NCBI GenBank assembly: GCA_025526915.1
Contig: JAHLKH010000005.1
Coordinates: forward strand, 62,001 to 126,000
Length of the DNA stretch: 64,000 nucleotides
Direction of reading: 5' to 3'
From: Entophlyctis helioformis
Taxonomy: Eukaryota; Chytridiomycota; Chytridiomycetes; Chytridiales; Chytriomycetaceae
Shown one piece after another: positions 1-12,142 of the stretch. The notes under the pieces were generated by a model that had not been told where the DNA came from, ran no database searches, and saw only the letters and a program-made list of their open reading frames with translations. Made by a program: the position numbers and the translations under genes. Numbering within the stretch: position 1 is the first letter of the stretch; each line of letters opens with the position of its first letter.

Positions 1-1130
1 CTGCTGATGATGATGGCGGTGGTGTTGCGACTCCAATGGATACGGAGACGTGCGTTTCAAGCGTTTCCTGTGCTGGTTGGTGTCATGCAGATCTTGATCG
101 TGCGGTTGGTTGCTGCCATTGCTGGCACTGCCATCGCTGCCTTGTGCACTCGCCTCCATACGCACGTTGTTGTTGTTGTCGGTCGTGTTTGACGGGCTGA
201 CGTGCCAAACGTCTGTCTGGTTGGCAAAGAACGCGCTCGCAGAGAACGGCTGCAATCCCTGGTTGGCTGTAAAGTCCTGTATATTGAGAACCGTCAGCGC
301 TTGGCCCAAGTGCACTGATGAGAAAGCAGCACGGCACGCACCTCTGACGCGCGCTTGTTGTTCCGGTTGATGATGGGCAGTGGTGCGGCAGAGGCGGACC
401 CGCCTGTTGTGCCACTTGTGATGAACAGCTCTGGGACAGGGGCGGGAATGCTGAGACGCAGGCCGTCTATCTGGTTGGCTGCTGAAGACGATTCCGCAAT
501 AGGAGAAGACTGTCGACCATCAACCTGTCAGCGGATCGAGCTCTGCAGTATCGCAGTGATATGCATCTTACCCTGAAGTCTTCTGGCGATCCAGGCCCAG
601 AGTCGTCGTCGTCGGCTTCGATGCCCTTGAGAGACTCGTACTGGTTTTGGATGCGAGCAGGTAATCAGCGCAAGCGGTGGCGCAGATCATGGTTGTACCC
701 GGCACTTACGTCCTTGTTTGTCCTGATCTCGTGGTGCCCATCAAACTGCCAATAGAGTGCCAGTGTCAGTACCAGTCCCAGGGTCATGGTCAGTGCCAGT
801 GCAGGTGACAGACAGCGATCGCAGGCAGTGCACGAATGCATGCCTGCCCCACCTCGGTGTACTTGAGCAAGAGCCGATCCATGTCGTGGCTCGAGTACTC
901 GACCATTTTGTGTCGACTGAAGATGATGACGCCGATTTCGCATCCACAGAGCACGCTCAGCTCATAGGCTTTCTTGAGCAGGCCGTTCTTGCGCTTGTTG
1001 AAGGTGGCCTGTCGCGGACATGCATCGGGAGAGTAAGCGGGCGATCGCAGCCAGTAGAGACGGAGTCTGTGCCTACATGGCGGCTGCGGTCCTGCTCGAT
1101 GTAGCTGATCTTGACTCGTTTGCGGCCCAT
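1..1130 (-). CDS. MEF2-like MADS-box transcription factor (3' end off window)
   Basis: Encodes a nuclear DNA-binding factor of the MEF2 (type II) MADS class. Six exons read on the minus strand: 1077-1130, 853-1008, 710-745, 572-640, 342-470 and 1-276 (continuing off the left edge). Exon 1 starts [14 protein letters not shown]. Exon 2 gives [18 protein letters not shown] and [18 protein letters not shown], the DNA-binding helix and beta strands. The exon 2/3 junction gives [19 protein letters not shown], which matches the MEF2 domain that follows the MADS box in animals (YTEYNEPHESRTN). The rest is low-complexity Ser/Asn/Gln/His-rich sequence, as expected of an activation region. All six junctions keep frame. 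MEF2-type rather than SRF-type is inferred from the start at MGRKR and the MEF2-like extension. The C-terminus is not visible. Confidence 0.9.
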
Positions 1131-1602
1131 GGCGTGCTTGCGGTCTGCAGAGGGAACGGCAGGGAACGGTAGGGAGTGAGTTGATGCAGATGGATGGTGC
1201 GGGATGCTGAGCCACCAGAGCAGTGCACAGACATGGGTACAGTGTCTGGCCAAGCGAGGAAGTGATCCGAGTTATGTATGCAGGCAGTGGGATGGGCAGA
1301 TGGTGCAGCCTTGTGCGATGTAGCCCTTGCGTGTGTGTGCAGGCGTTACTGGAGTGGCGTGGCGTTACGTGGCGGGTGTTGCGCAAGTGGCGAAGAAAAG
1401 GTTGATCCACGCCTGCAAGGGCGGCGTGGCGTGGCAGACGCATCCACGCGATAGTGGCCTGGGCAGCCACCTGCAGCCACCTGTAGCGCGCGCACACACA
1501 CGCACACACGCACGCAAGAAAGCGATCAGGACACGGTTACCGCTTCCACACAGCAACAACAACAACGACGCGAACAAACACGACCAACCGACCAACCGAC
1601 CG

Positions 1603-4600
1603 ATGGCGCTGTATCTGAAGGACGTCTGGTTCGACTCGGCGCTGCTGCCGTTCCCCGAGGACGCCGCCTTTGACTACAACGCTCTGTGCGAGCTGGCCAA
1701 CGACATCTCGCTGCTGCCGCCCGCCGCCGGCCCGTCTGCGAGCAGCACGGCAGCCCACCAACCGCCGCAGCATCGTGTGGTGGCACCGCTGACGCTCGAC
1801 ACTTGGACGGCCCTGGCGGCCCGGCGGCTCGGGCTGTCGCCTGCGCAGGCGCTCGTCTACTACGAAACCTTTGCGCTGCTGCTGCGTCCGCTCGCCCCTC
1901 CGGCCCCTCCCGCACCTGCAGCCGTCCCTGGCCACGGCTCTGCGCCAGATGCACCGGCCTCCGCCAGCACACAACAAGCTTCTGTTTCCGATCCCGCCAC
2001 GACCGCCGCGACCATCGCACGGCCGACACACACGCAGGCATCGACAGCAACAACAGCAACAGCTACAGCAACTGCAACAGCTGCAACGCCGCATTCAGGG
2101 TCGCATGCTGCCAGCCTGCCGTCGGTCCACTTTCTGCTGCTGCTGTTCAACCAGCTGCACAGACGCCCGTTCGTCAGAGACCAGATCCTCAAGGGCGACG
2201 AGTATCCGCGTCGGATCCACCACGCACACCACCCGCTGGGCCACCTGCACCACCGACGCCCGCTGTTTTCGAAGCGCTCGGCTTCGAGCGACGAGTGGGA
2301 CGTGCTGGTCGGCGGCGGCGGCGGCACGCCGGGCGAGTCTGCGGCCTCCGTGTCTACGCCCATTGTCACAGTGACGCACTCTCCATCCACGGCCACGCCT
2401 GGTGTTCAGCATGCCGGCCTGCCATCGACCTCGGCCTCTTCCTCCTTGTCGTCGTCGTCGTCATCGTCCCTGTCTAGCTCACTGGACCAGCCACACGCGA
2501 CGTTTTTGGGTCTGCACGCGTTCCCTCCAACACATGGCACCACTTCGCTTGCGACTGCTGCGGCTGCCACGGCGGCGGCGGCGGCCCGCTTCCCGACGCA
2601 TGTGACAGAGGGCCGGCACCATCTGGCCAGCTACTGGCGGTCGTCTGGCAAGAGGTGGCTGCATCTCATCTACATTGCGTACAACGGCCGTCAGATTGAC
2701 AAGGCTCATGCCACAGCAGACGGCGAGCATGCTGCGTCTGCTGCCACAAGCCCCAACATGGCATCCGGTCACGGGGCCCAGCTGCCTCGGCATGGACTCG
2801 CAGAGACGCTCGAGCTCGACATTGACTGGCTGTCCATTTTCGACTTTCTGTTCACGGCCATATGCACGCCGCATGCATCCCTGCGCGCCAAGCTAAAGCA
2901 GCTCTTTGTTGACTGGGTCCTCAACGACCGCGATGTCGAGCTGGACCTGGAAGACGTGGACGCTTTTGTCAACCAGCACGCGTCTCCATCGACCCAGGCG
3001 TCGCCCCACCCGACCGTGTTTGCCACCGAGCCCGCGATGGACGTGTTTACAGACTTTTGCAGCGGGCTGCCGGCGTTTGCGGGCAAGGCTGTGCAGTCTG
3101 TTCCGATCGACCTCATCAACCAGTGGATTGTGTGGGCGGTCATGGAACGGCCACTGTCGCTGCGTCTGCTCAAGATGTCCGAGAATGGCGTTGTCTATGG
3201 ATACGAAGACACACGTTCGTGGTTCCATGACGAGAAGGCGACGCCACAAGGTTCGTCTTCTTGCTTGCATGCGACTGGCAGCTGTTTGACATGGCGGCTG
3301 ACGCACAGTGCTCACACTTGCGCTGCTACCAGTGCTCATCTCGCGCAAGCGCAACCAGTTTGTTGTGGCACATGCGGCCTACATCTATGGCGCCAATGTG
3401 TTTATCCACCGGTGCCACGATGCACACATTTACATCATGGGCCCCGTTCGCTCGCTGTCCGTGTCGCGATGCCGCAACACGACCATCACGGTCGGCGCTG
3501 TCGCCAAAGACCTCACAATTGTCCAGTGCGAGCGTCTGACCGTGTCTGCTGTGTGCGGCCAGCTGCGCGTGTCGTCTTCGTCTGTCGGCCCGTCGCTGGA
3601 GCTGCAGCCAGGCTCGAGTGCCGGCGCGTTTGGCGGTCCTGGATCCGACAGCATTGTTGCCTATGTGCATACAACCGCACGGCCCATCGTATCCTGCGGC
3701 AGTGGCGACAGCGGCAATGGCGTCCCCATGTGCTCGACGAGCAGCGCATCCAGCAACAGTGGCGGCGTTGGCACCGGCGGCGAGGACCAGGAGATGCCGA
3801 GTGTTCATGGCGAGCTGGACTCGGCTGGGCTGCGCGGCGTTGTGCTGGCGCCGTGCAACGCGTTCTATGACGGCATGCTGGACGATGTGCGTGCGGCGGG
3901 CCTGGATCTGCAAACGCCAAACCAGTGGGACCAGGTCGTTGGCGCGTGGGACCGTGTGCGTCCAAGCTCGTCGTGCAGCGTGGCCACGATGGACAACGCC
4001 TTCCACGGGCCCGTTGCGCCGTATGCTGCGTCTGCTGGCCCTGTTCTCGGCGTGGCGGGACTTGACACGCCAAACCATGCTGCAGGTACTCCCGTCTCGC
4101 TGCTGCCGCCATCCATGTTCTTTTTGTCGCCCGTGCCCTTTGACCGCGTCTCGCCGTCGCCTGCCCAGCTGTCGTTGGCATTGGCATCGGCGCACCTGGC
4201 CGGTCACAGCGCTTCGGTGCCCATGGATGTGGAGATGCAGGACGACCAGCGCGCGACGCTGCCAGCAGCCACACGGTCTGCCCTGTCGCCGCTGTTCAAG
4301 CACGCCCCAACAGCACGCGCGGACTCTGCCGCCACGCTCAATGAGATCATTGACGATGTCGAGCAGCCGAGCACCGTGTCGGCAGCCACGCCGTCGGCGT
4401 TGTCGAAGCTGTCCATGGAGACCCTGTCGACAGCCATCAAGGCAGCACACAACACAAGCACGTCCACATCCACGTCCACGAGTGCAAGTGCGGCAGACAG
4501 CCTGGCCGACCACCACGCTGTCGCGCGAGCCAGGGGGCCGCCACAGCCGGAGCGCGACGCTGTCATGGCATGCCTGCCGGACGCCTATCGTGCATGGCTG

Positions 4601-4975
4601 CTCTCGCTGGACCCCCTCGTTGCCAAGGCGCGGTCGATCATGGAGAGCGTGACCGCGCCGGCAGACGTGCGCCAGCGCTTCCAGGCCATGGTCGAGTCCG
4701 AGTTTCAGGCGTGGCTCAAGAAGACGGGCCGCGTGTCACATCTCGTCGGACTGCTTGGCGTTGACCGTGACATGGACCGTCTGCACCGCGCGTGGCCGTC
4801 GGCAGTGGTTGGTGCGAGTGCGAGTGCGAGTGTGGGCACGGGCGGCAACGCAGGTGGACGTTTTGACAAGAGCGAGAGCGAGGATGCAGGGTTGATGGCT
4901 GACCGTGGCGATGGCGGTGATCGCGGGTCTGGACGTGTTGGAGGAGCACTGACGCCCTCGCAGATGGCTGTCTGA
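1603..4975 (+). CDS. TBCCD1: TBCC domain-containing protein 1 (TBCCD1-like)
   Basis: Two exons, 1603-3250 and about 3333-4975, joined in frame (CAAG|TGCTC); about 1096 residues. TBCCD1 is related to tubulin cofactor C and RP2; in animals and algae it acts at the centrosome or basal body and in organelle positioning. The N-terminal half has the family-specific region (RRPFVRDQILKGDEYPR, SGKRWLHLIYIAYNGRQ, DIDWLSIFDFLFTAICTP, IDLINQWIVWAVMERPLSL). After the intron comes the beta-helical C-CAP/cofactor C-like domain (FVVAHAAYIYGANVFIHRC, SLSVSRCRNTTITVGAVAK). The protein is about twice the length of the human one because of Ser/Ala/Thr-rich insertions, including a long tail after the beta-helix. 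An acceptor 24 bases upstream (after 3308) would give the same frame. Fits a flagellated organism. Confidence 0.88.
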
Positions 4976-5104
4976 GTGACCAAGTACGGGGACTCGTTGG
5001 GCGGCAGGGCAGGAGAATGGCGGGCAATGCGATGAGACCGTGCGAATGCGAATGAAGCAGACCAACAAGAAGGCGATCATGGTTTCCCAACAAACATCCA
5101 GTGC

Positions 5105-5110
5105 TTTATT
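5105..5110 (-). terminator. Polyadenylation signal of PCNA
   Basis: AATAAA on the minus strand, 99 bases past the PCNA stop codon. Confidence 0.6.
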
Positions 5111-5208
5111 GGGGAGGGATTGTGGTGCGTGTGAGATGTGACACGGTTCATGGTGATGTGCAGTCGGGGAAGGGGGGCGTCTGTGGGTAGCGTTGCGCAG
5201 GCAAGAGG

Positions 5209-6345
5209 TTAGGCAGTGTCGTCCATCTTGGGAGCGAGGTAGTAGCGGATGTAGCCAATGTCGTTGACGCGGTACTCGACCAAGAGCGGGAACTCGCCCG
5301 ACATGCTCAGGGTGACGGTCTTGGCGAGCGGCGTGGCCTTTGCAAAGTTGTTGAGGTACTTGAGCGAGAAGTTGAGGTGGCAGGCCTGGTTGAGCTCGAT
5401 GGTCGTGGCCGTGTCGTCCTCGTCGTCGACGGACATGCCGGGCTTGAGCGTGATGGCGCCGGAGCCAATGTCGCCCTCGGCGTAGAACTTGACGCCGTCC
5501 TTTGTGCAGTTGATCGAGAGCGACTCGCTCAGCACGCCCATGTCGCGGCAGATGCGCTGGAACTCGACCGACGACATCTTGACGACGGCGTCGTACGTGG
5601 TCTCTGGGATGCCAAGGTGCTCCGAGTCGATGTCCATGAGCTTGATGTCGAACTCGCTGGTGCGGTCCGAGTCTGGGCGGGCCGCGAGAGTGTGAGCAGG
5701 CGTTCATGTGTCAGCAAGCGGATGTGTTCGGACAGACATTCGGACACTGCTGGAGCGGCCGCTGTTGCCGCTGTCGAAGCTGGACGGCGACAGCGAAGCA
5801 CAGACGGCGGCGAGGTGTGCGGCACTCGCAGGCTCGCTGGGCCATGTCCGACAGCCAGATGCACAACGGCCAGATGCACAACGGCACGACAGCCAGAACG
5901 ACGGACAGACTCCGACGACGCAGCGCTCAATGCAGAGCAGGGCGGCAGCACGAGCATGGACACACACACGCACACAGAGCAACAGAGCAGGCACGACAAG
6001 CAGTCAGGACGCAGCGGCAGACTCACTCTTGGACTCGAACAGCAGCGTCAGCACATCGGCGTTCTCGTTGGCGCGCAGCGTGAGCACGTCGTCGTTGCCA
6101 GCGCACTTGAGGATCTTGCCGAGGGACGTCAGCGAGATGCCCAGGTTGGCGTTGCGGTCGCAGCGGTAGTGGTCGAAGCCCGAGGAGCGCAGCAGCAGCG
6201 CAACGAGCGAGATGTGCGACGAGTCCATGGCCTGCAGGGCGATGCCGGTGTCGTTGCACTCAAAGTTTGCGTCGGTGACGAGCTCCTTGACGGCATCGAG
6301 GAGCTTCTTGAGCGTGGCGGCTTGCAGGAGTCGTGCTTCGAGCAT
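5209..6345 (-). CDS. PCNA: Proliferating cell nuclear antigen (PCNA)
   Basis: Sliding DNA clamp for replicative polymerases and repair enzymes; acts as a nuclear homotrimer. Exon 1 is 6027-6345 and exon 2 is 5209-5672; together they code for 260 residues, the usual PCNA length. Exon 1 starts [20 protein letters not shown] and contains [20 protein letters not shown]. The junction AAGA|ACTCG gives [20 protein letters not shown], followed by the interdomain region. The C-terminus has [21 protein letters not shown], a close match to the conserved end of PCNA. An AATAAA signal lies about 100 bases downstream. Divergent from the NUDT19-like gene. Confidence 0.97.
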
Positions 6346-6678
6346 CGTGTGTGTGGCGGGTGTGCGGTGGAAGGGGCTACCGTGTGGTGCGGTGCCGTGC
6401 CGTGCGGTGTCGTAGTGGGAAAGGCCGGCAGACAGTCAGCAGCAGATCAAGCAGCAGAAGCAGCAGCAGCAGTCGGACACGGTCGGACACGGTCGGACAG
6501 ACGTCGTGTGCACAGCGCACTTGCCTGTTGTTGCGTTGCGGGCTGAGATCGAAAGCCCGCTGCTGAACGATGCCGCCGGACATCCTGCGTGACCCCGCGT
6601 GACCTCACGTGGGCTGCCTGCCGTTGCCTGTGTGGCCTCACGTGGCCCTCGGCTGTCCTCCACAGTCCACACATACGA
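6346..6678. promoter_or_regulatory. Divergent PCNA / NUDT19-like intergenic region
   Basis: A 333-base region between two start codons that point away from each other, so it must hold both promoters. It contains two CACGTG E-box cores (near 6606 and 6638, both as CCTCACGTGG) and repeated GCGTGACC-like words just before them. A tandem CGGTCGGACA element lies near 6476-6500. No ACGCGT (MCB) site was found by eye. Assignment of the E-boxes to either gene is inference. Confidence 0.45.
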
Positions 6679-7870
6679 ATGAGCGCAGCCGCCAAGCCCG
6701 TGCGCACCGCTGCCAGCCTGGTGCTCTGTGCACGCTCGCCCATCTCGCCCATCTCGCCCGCCTCGCCGCGCACCCAGGACTTCCGCGTGCTGCTCCTCAA
6801 GCGGTTCGTCTCGCTTGCCTTGTGCCCCTTCCTCGGCGGCCCCGCCTGCTCACCGACCGCATCGCCGTGGCAGGAACGCTCGTGGCACCTTTGGCGGCCT
6901 CACCGTCTTCCCCGGCGGCGCTGCCGATCCGCACGATGCCGACCCAGACTGGGCCGCCCGCTTCCCGCGCAGCCCCATCCCGCCGCCCCTTGCCCGCGCC
7001 GGCCCGCATCTGGGCATCACCGCCCTCCGCGAGACCTTTGAGGAGTGCGGCATCCTCCTCCTCGCCTCCGACCAAGCATCGGCGTCTCCATCTGCGTCTA
7101 CATCGGCGTCGGCGTCCGCGTCAGCGTTGGGCAGCAGACTGTCGCTCAAGGAGAACCGCGACTGGCGCCAGCGCGTGTACAACGACCCGGCACAGTACCT
7201 GGCTCTCCACAAGCACCTGGCTGCCGCGCCGCCGCTGTCGCGTCTGGTGTACTGGGCCAACTGGATCACGCCAGTCGTTGAACGCAGCCGCTTCAACACG
7301 CATTTCTTTCTGACCGTCGTTGACGGCGAGGTGGCTGGCCTTGGCGCAGATGCTGCTGGTGCCGGTTCAGACGCCAGTGCTGGCATTGTCGAGGCCGATG
7401 GCAGCGAGACGCTGTCGCTGGCATGGATGACGCCGTCAGAGGCACTGGACGCGTTCAAGCGTCAGGGTATGGCCCCCAGCTCGCCCACTCCCATGGCATG
7501 TACAGACCTGCTCTTGTCGACACTGACTCGCACCCCCCAACCGTGGCCCCGCTGGACAGAGATCAGCATGTTTCCGCCCCAGTTCTTTATTCTGAGCGAG
7601 CTGGCTGCCATGACGTTTGACCAGCTGGAGCACATGGTAAACTCGTCAGCAACACTCGATCGCCATGTCGTGCCTTTCCAGCCCGAGCTCGTCGGCATGT
7701 CGCCCAACAAGAACCCCGTCATGGCCCTGCCGGGCGACGAGAAGCATTCGTCAGCCGCTGGCCAGTCGGACACAAAGGGCCGCCGCAACCGCATCGAAAT
7801 GGTGCGTCGCGAGGGCCGCGTTGTGGACCTGATTGTGGACAAGAGCGAGCCCGCCAAAAGCAAGCTGTAA
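6679..7870 (+). CDS. Nudix hydrolase, NUDT19-like
   Basis: Two exons, 6679-6803 and 6874-7870, joined as CG|GAACGCT; 373 residues, close to mammalian NUDT19 (a peroxisomal CoA/acyl-CoA diphosphatase). The start MSAAAKPVRTAASLVL leads into the Nudix fold. The exon junction gives LLLKRNARGTFGGLTVFPGG. The Nudix helix is read as GITALRETFEECGILLL (the REUXEEXGU core); as in NUDT19/RP2-type proteins, a long insertion separates the FPGG part from the REXXEE part. Further family-like stretches are YWANWITPVVERSRFNTHFF and the C-terminal NSSATLDRHVVPFQPELV region. No clear C-terminal SKL-type peroxisomal signal: the protein ends AKSKL, which is close to PTS1 and could function as one. Confidence 0.88.
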
Positions 7871-8222
7871 AACCACTCTCCCTTCCCCAACAACAACAGC
7901 ATGCCTGTGTGCATTAATGCATGCAATAATGAAGAGACTGCATCCTGCAAAAATCCTCTCGACAGATCAAGAGTCTTATCTGCCTCAGCTGATAAGCAGC
8001 AGCACCCATGCAGTATCTACGACAGCTTCCACAACGGCACTTTCATTAAAACAGGCAGTGCACAAGCCAGAAAGACGTAACGAAACGAACGAACGGAAAA
8101 AAAGTAGGTACAGGAGAGTGAAGGAGGGCATCGTCATCGCGGGAGAGAGACAGCCAGACAGACAGCCAGAGAGACAGCCTACGAGCCAGCCAAAAACGCA
8201 AAAGAAACCACGAGCGCGCTGC
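7871..8222. other. Convergent 3' intergenic region
   Basis: A 352-base stretch between the stop codons of the NUDT19-like gene (plus) and the Sds3-like gene (minus). It holds AT-richer 3' UTR sequence near 7900-8050 and an imperfect CAGACAGACAGCCAGAGAGACAGCC repeat near 8150-8175. No gene seen. Confidence 0.6.
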
Positions 8223-11200
8223 TCAGGCTGTTGCAAGAACAGGCCTGGGCTGCAGCTGCACACGGCCATCTGCGAGAAAGGCGACCGGCAGCCGTGTCTT
8301 GGAGCCGTCCGTGCGCTGCACAATGAGCTCGGCGTCGCCAATCGAGACAAGCGTGACTGTGAACCGGGCGCCATTGTCGTACAGGTCTGCGCGGTCGTCA
8401 ATCTTGAACACATGCCCATGCATAAAGAGCCGGCCGGCCTTGGTGGACACGTCGACAAACGGCGGCTGCGCTGCATGCAGAACCGGCGGCTGGATACGCT
8501 GTCCATTCTGAGCCTGGGTGCTGTCAATCGGGTCGAGTGGATGCTGCGACAATGGCGCATCGTTCGGACGAGATAGCATGGGCGAGGCTTGCTGGACGTG
8601 CTCCTTCAGAGGCATGCGGGTCTGCATGGCTTGAGCGCCAGACACATTGGATGCGGGGGCTGTTGGGTGGGGCGGGGCGAGAGGTGCTGACGGTGGAGGT
8701 GCAACGGGTGCGCTAGGAAGACGCGACGCGCTGGTCTGTCGCCGCAGACTGCTGGTGACGGTAGCTCGCTTGTAAGGACGGTTGGCAGGAGTCGTGCTGG
8801 ACGGAGGGGCTGTGGCAGGGATCGGCACAGGGGCAGAGCCTGGTGCGACAAGAGCTGAGATGGCAGGAATGCCGTCGCTCGATTGTGGCCTGGTCATCTG
8901 CTGCGACAGCGACGACTGAAGCGGTTGCGGTGCTGGCATGGACATGGACGAGTGTGTAGGAGGCTTGGATGAAGAAACGGGTGTGGCATCCACCATCTTG
9001 CCGATGGCAGACGAGCTTGTCGACAAAAGTGCCTGGACGGGTTGGACGGGTTGGACGGGCAGCGGCGGCGTGGGGACCTCTGCAGCCGGCAAAGGCACGG
9101 GCACAGGCGGCCGCAAGCCAAGCGCGCGCAGATCGTCGTCGACCTCGTGCAGCGAGAGGCCGTAGACGGACGACGACGGGAAGGCGTGGTACGTGGACAC
9201 GAGCGGGCTCCATTCGCTGATGTCGGCCTTCATGATGCGGCGCCGCTTGGCCAGGGTCTCTCGGTCGGGTACGTGCGACGGCCGGCGCGGGAGGGTCTCG
9301 CCTGTCGAGGCTGCAAGGATGGATGAGACAGATGGATGAGTGGATGAGACAGATGGATGAGTGGATGAGTGGATGCACGTGCATGAGGCAATATCCACAT
9401 GCAGAGCAGCACGCGGCCCATGTCCAGCACGGCGCGCTTACGCTTGGGGTCTTTGGCCATCTGGTCCCACTCGCGCTTGAGCTGCCACTCGCCGCGGCCG
9501 ACCTTGGCCAGCATCGCCTGGCGCAGCGCGCGCTTCTTGGTCAGAAACTCGGCGTTGGCCTGCTGCACCGCTGCGTCGTACGTGGCTCTGCACCGCTGCT
9601 CGAGCTGCCGCCGGTAGGCTGCCGTGGTGCTGTGTCGCGCCTTGAACTTGGCATCGAGCTCGCCAAGCTGCTTGACCAGCTGCGGGTGCGAGCCTGCCTC
9701 GCCGCGCAACCCCGCCCGTGCATTGGGTCAGCCAGCACGTTCAAGTCTGTCTCGTGCGTGGAGGGGCATGTGTGGCGTGCAAGCGTCGACTCACCGTTGC
9801 GGACCGACTCGATCTCGTGCTTAACCGCTTGCGCCTGTCCACAGTACCATCTGATTTGACGGGACAGTGCCGGTCAGCAACAGCACAACAGGCACGCCAC
9901 AGCGGACGGCAGCCAGCCAGCGTATGAGCAGGACTAACCGCTGCGTGATCTTTGCCATGTATGTCTCGATGTGCGTGAGAGCAACCACCGCATCCTTGCG
10001 GGACGCCTCTCGGATAGCGGCACCTGCACACGGCCACAAGCACAAGGTTGATCAACACGTGGGCAGGTCAGCGTCATGGTCTGCCGAGGCCGTCCAAGCC
10101 ATCGAGGTCGACATGAGAGAGAGAGAGAGAGACCAAGACTTACGCTTGCTGTTCAGCATCTTGACCCGCAGCCGCTCTTGGCGTTGTGCTTCAAGAGCCG
10201 CAAGCTGCTCAGACGGCGGCTGCTCCACCTTGCCAAGATCTGCCGGATCGGCGGCTCGTCCAAGAGCAGGCGTCGAGGCAAGAATCGGCTGGACGGCCTG
10301 TGCAAGTGCAGACGTCGGTGCGCCCTGGGATGGGGGGCCCGACGGAGAGCTTGGTGCAGGAGGCGTCGCAGGTGTGGGGGCAGATGGAGAGACTTGCTCG
10401 TGCTCGGCAGGAACGTCAAGCGTGTCGATGGGCACGTCCATGACCACATCCCCGTCGTTGCGGTCGTTGCGGTCGTTGTGGTCGTTGTGGTCGTTGTGGT
10501 CGTTGTGGTCGTTGTGCGTTGGGCTGGTATAGGCGCCAGTGCTGAAGCTCGTGAGGCTGCTGACGCTGCTGCTGTGATGGTCGCTGTGGCTGGCCGGGCT
10601 GCCGTGGTGGCTGGCGTAGGCGCCTGTGCTGAAGCTCGTCAAGCTGCTCGCGCTGCTGCTGGTGCTTCTCCGGCGGCGGGTGTGGCGGGCAGCGTCCGAG
10701 TCGTCATCGAGCGGTGCTCGTCGCTTGCGAGGCGACACCGACGTGACAGATGGCTGCTGGTCGAGCGCAGGCATGTCGGCGTCCGCATCGTTGTGCAGCG
10801 TGGTGGCAGCGTCCATCTCAACGTCACCGTCGGCATCGGCGTCGGACTCTGCGGCGTTGGACGTTGTGCTGATGCAAGCGCCAGCTGTGGAGAGGGTATG
10901 GGTGGCATTGACGTGTGCGCTGTCAAGGCGGGATGCAGCAGCAGGTGCGGCGGCAGATGCAGCAGCAGGCGACGACGAGGAGGATGCGGACGATGTCGTG
11001 GACGACGCAGAGGATATGGAGGAATGTGTTGTTTCTGCGAGCAGCTGGGCCGAGAAGGCGCCAGGAAGGTGGTGGCCGTCGTTGTCATGGTCGTGGACGT
11101 CAAAGGCGTTGGTGGTCGTGGTGGTGGTGGTGGTGTCGGACGGCAGCATGCCCACGGCGACAGACGGGGTGGCATCAACATGGGTATCAGCGCCTCTTCC

Positions 11201-12142
11201 GCCACCTGGCCCTGTGAGAGCGTGATCTGTCGCACCATACGCATCGCCGGCATTGGCGGAAGCGGCCTCGGGCTGTTTCTTGAACGGAAGCTTGTCGTCT
11301 GGCTGGCGGGCCGCCGACGGGATGCTGCTGCGTCGGGAGCTGCTGCTTCTGGAGCTGCTGCTACGGACGGCGGCATTGGCGGGTGTGGGGGCGGGGGCGG
11401 CATGGCTGGCGGGAGAGACGGGCTGGGATGCTGTGCTCGCCGAGGCTTGCCGTGCGGCAGGAGATGCAGGCCGTGCCGCAGCTTGTGCCGGCAGACGTTG
11501 TTGTTTGTTGTCCACCTCAGGCGCAGCAGACAGCACAGACGCAGACGAAGCCGTCGGCTGCGAAGATGCCGTTGCGGATGCAGGCGTTGTGCTGGATGGC
11601 AGGGCCGCTGCGGCAGGAGCTGTTTGCGACAGCGCTGTGTGTGTGGCCGTGGGCGCCGTCGTGCTGGCCTCTGCGAGTGACGCAGCGACGCCTGCGGATG
11701 CAGCAGCAGCAGCACCGACGAGGCTGGGCTTCGAAGACGTGGGCGGCAGGCTCGAGATGCCACTGGCGGCGGAGGTCTGCGATGTGCTGGCGCTGCGTGT
11801 TCTGGCGCTGGACGCTCTGCCCGTGGGCGTGGCCGTGGCCGTGGCCGTGGTGCTTGTGGTCGCTGAGTCGGACGTGGCGATGGTGGCGGGCGCCGTGCCA
11901 GCAGGAGTGCCTGTCGCATGCGCCGTCGTGGGTCTGGTCTTTCTGCCACTGGCGCTGGCCGGTGCCGAAGACGGTGTGGTGGCAGCAGCAGGCGGGGCGG
12001 CCAGGCAGGATGCGGAGCCGGCTGCAAACGTCGCAGGCACGGACGCTGGCGCTGACGAGGATGCGGCGGAGCGGGCGGCTGCAGCACCGGCACTGGACGC
12101 TGCTGCGGCTGCACCGGATGCTCCAGCCACGGCGGTTGTCAT
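8223..12142 (-). CDS. Sds3/BRMS1-like subunit of an Rpd3/Sin3 histone deacetylase complex
   Basis: At least six exons on the minus strand: 10144-12142, 9938-10023, 9795-9850, about 9311-9693 and 8223-9310, the last junction (near 9310-9420) being uncertain. Exon 1 codes for about 660 residues of Ala/Ser/Thr-rich low-complexity sequence with a Asn-Asp-His repeat. The Sds3-like core then runs across the small exons: LNSKRAAIREASRKDAVVAL, ETYMAKITQRWYCGQAQAVK, HEIESVRNGSHPQLVKQLGE, ending in the coiled region LTKKRALRQAMLAKVGRGEW. The C-terminus (DNGARFTVTLVSIGDAELIV, QRTDGSKTRLPVAF) resembles the small C-terminal domain of SUDS3/BRMS1. Family role: scaffolding and dimerising the Sin3-HDAC co-repressor. 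The exceptionally long N-terminus is unusual for the family. Confidence 0.8.
9321..9375. repeat. 21-bp intronic minisatellite
   Basis: Two perfect 21-bp copies (GGATGAGACAGATGGATGAGT at 9321-9341 and 9342-9362) followed by a partial GGATGAGTGGATG copy. Lies in or at the edge of the last intron of the Sds3-like gene. Confidence 0.8.
10454..10516. repeat. 9-bp coding repeat (Asn-Asp-His/Arg)
   Basis: Seven tandem copies of GTCGTTGYG, which read on the minus strand as a run of Asn-Asp-His with Asn-Asp-Arg variants inside exon 1 of the Sds3-like gene. Confidence 0.9.

Noticed and set aside
3326..4516. Minus-strand open frame of about 396 codons
   Set aside because: Shadow of TBCCD1 exon 2; Arg/His-rich translation without motifs.
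10076..11680. Long plus-strand open frame (534 codons)
   Set aside because: It is the antisense shadow of the low-complexity exon 1 of the Sds3-like gene; its Arg/Gly/Val-rich translation has no domain, and the minus-strand frame continues into conserved exons.
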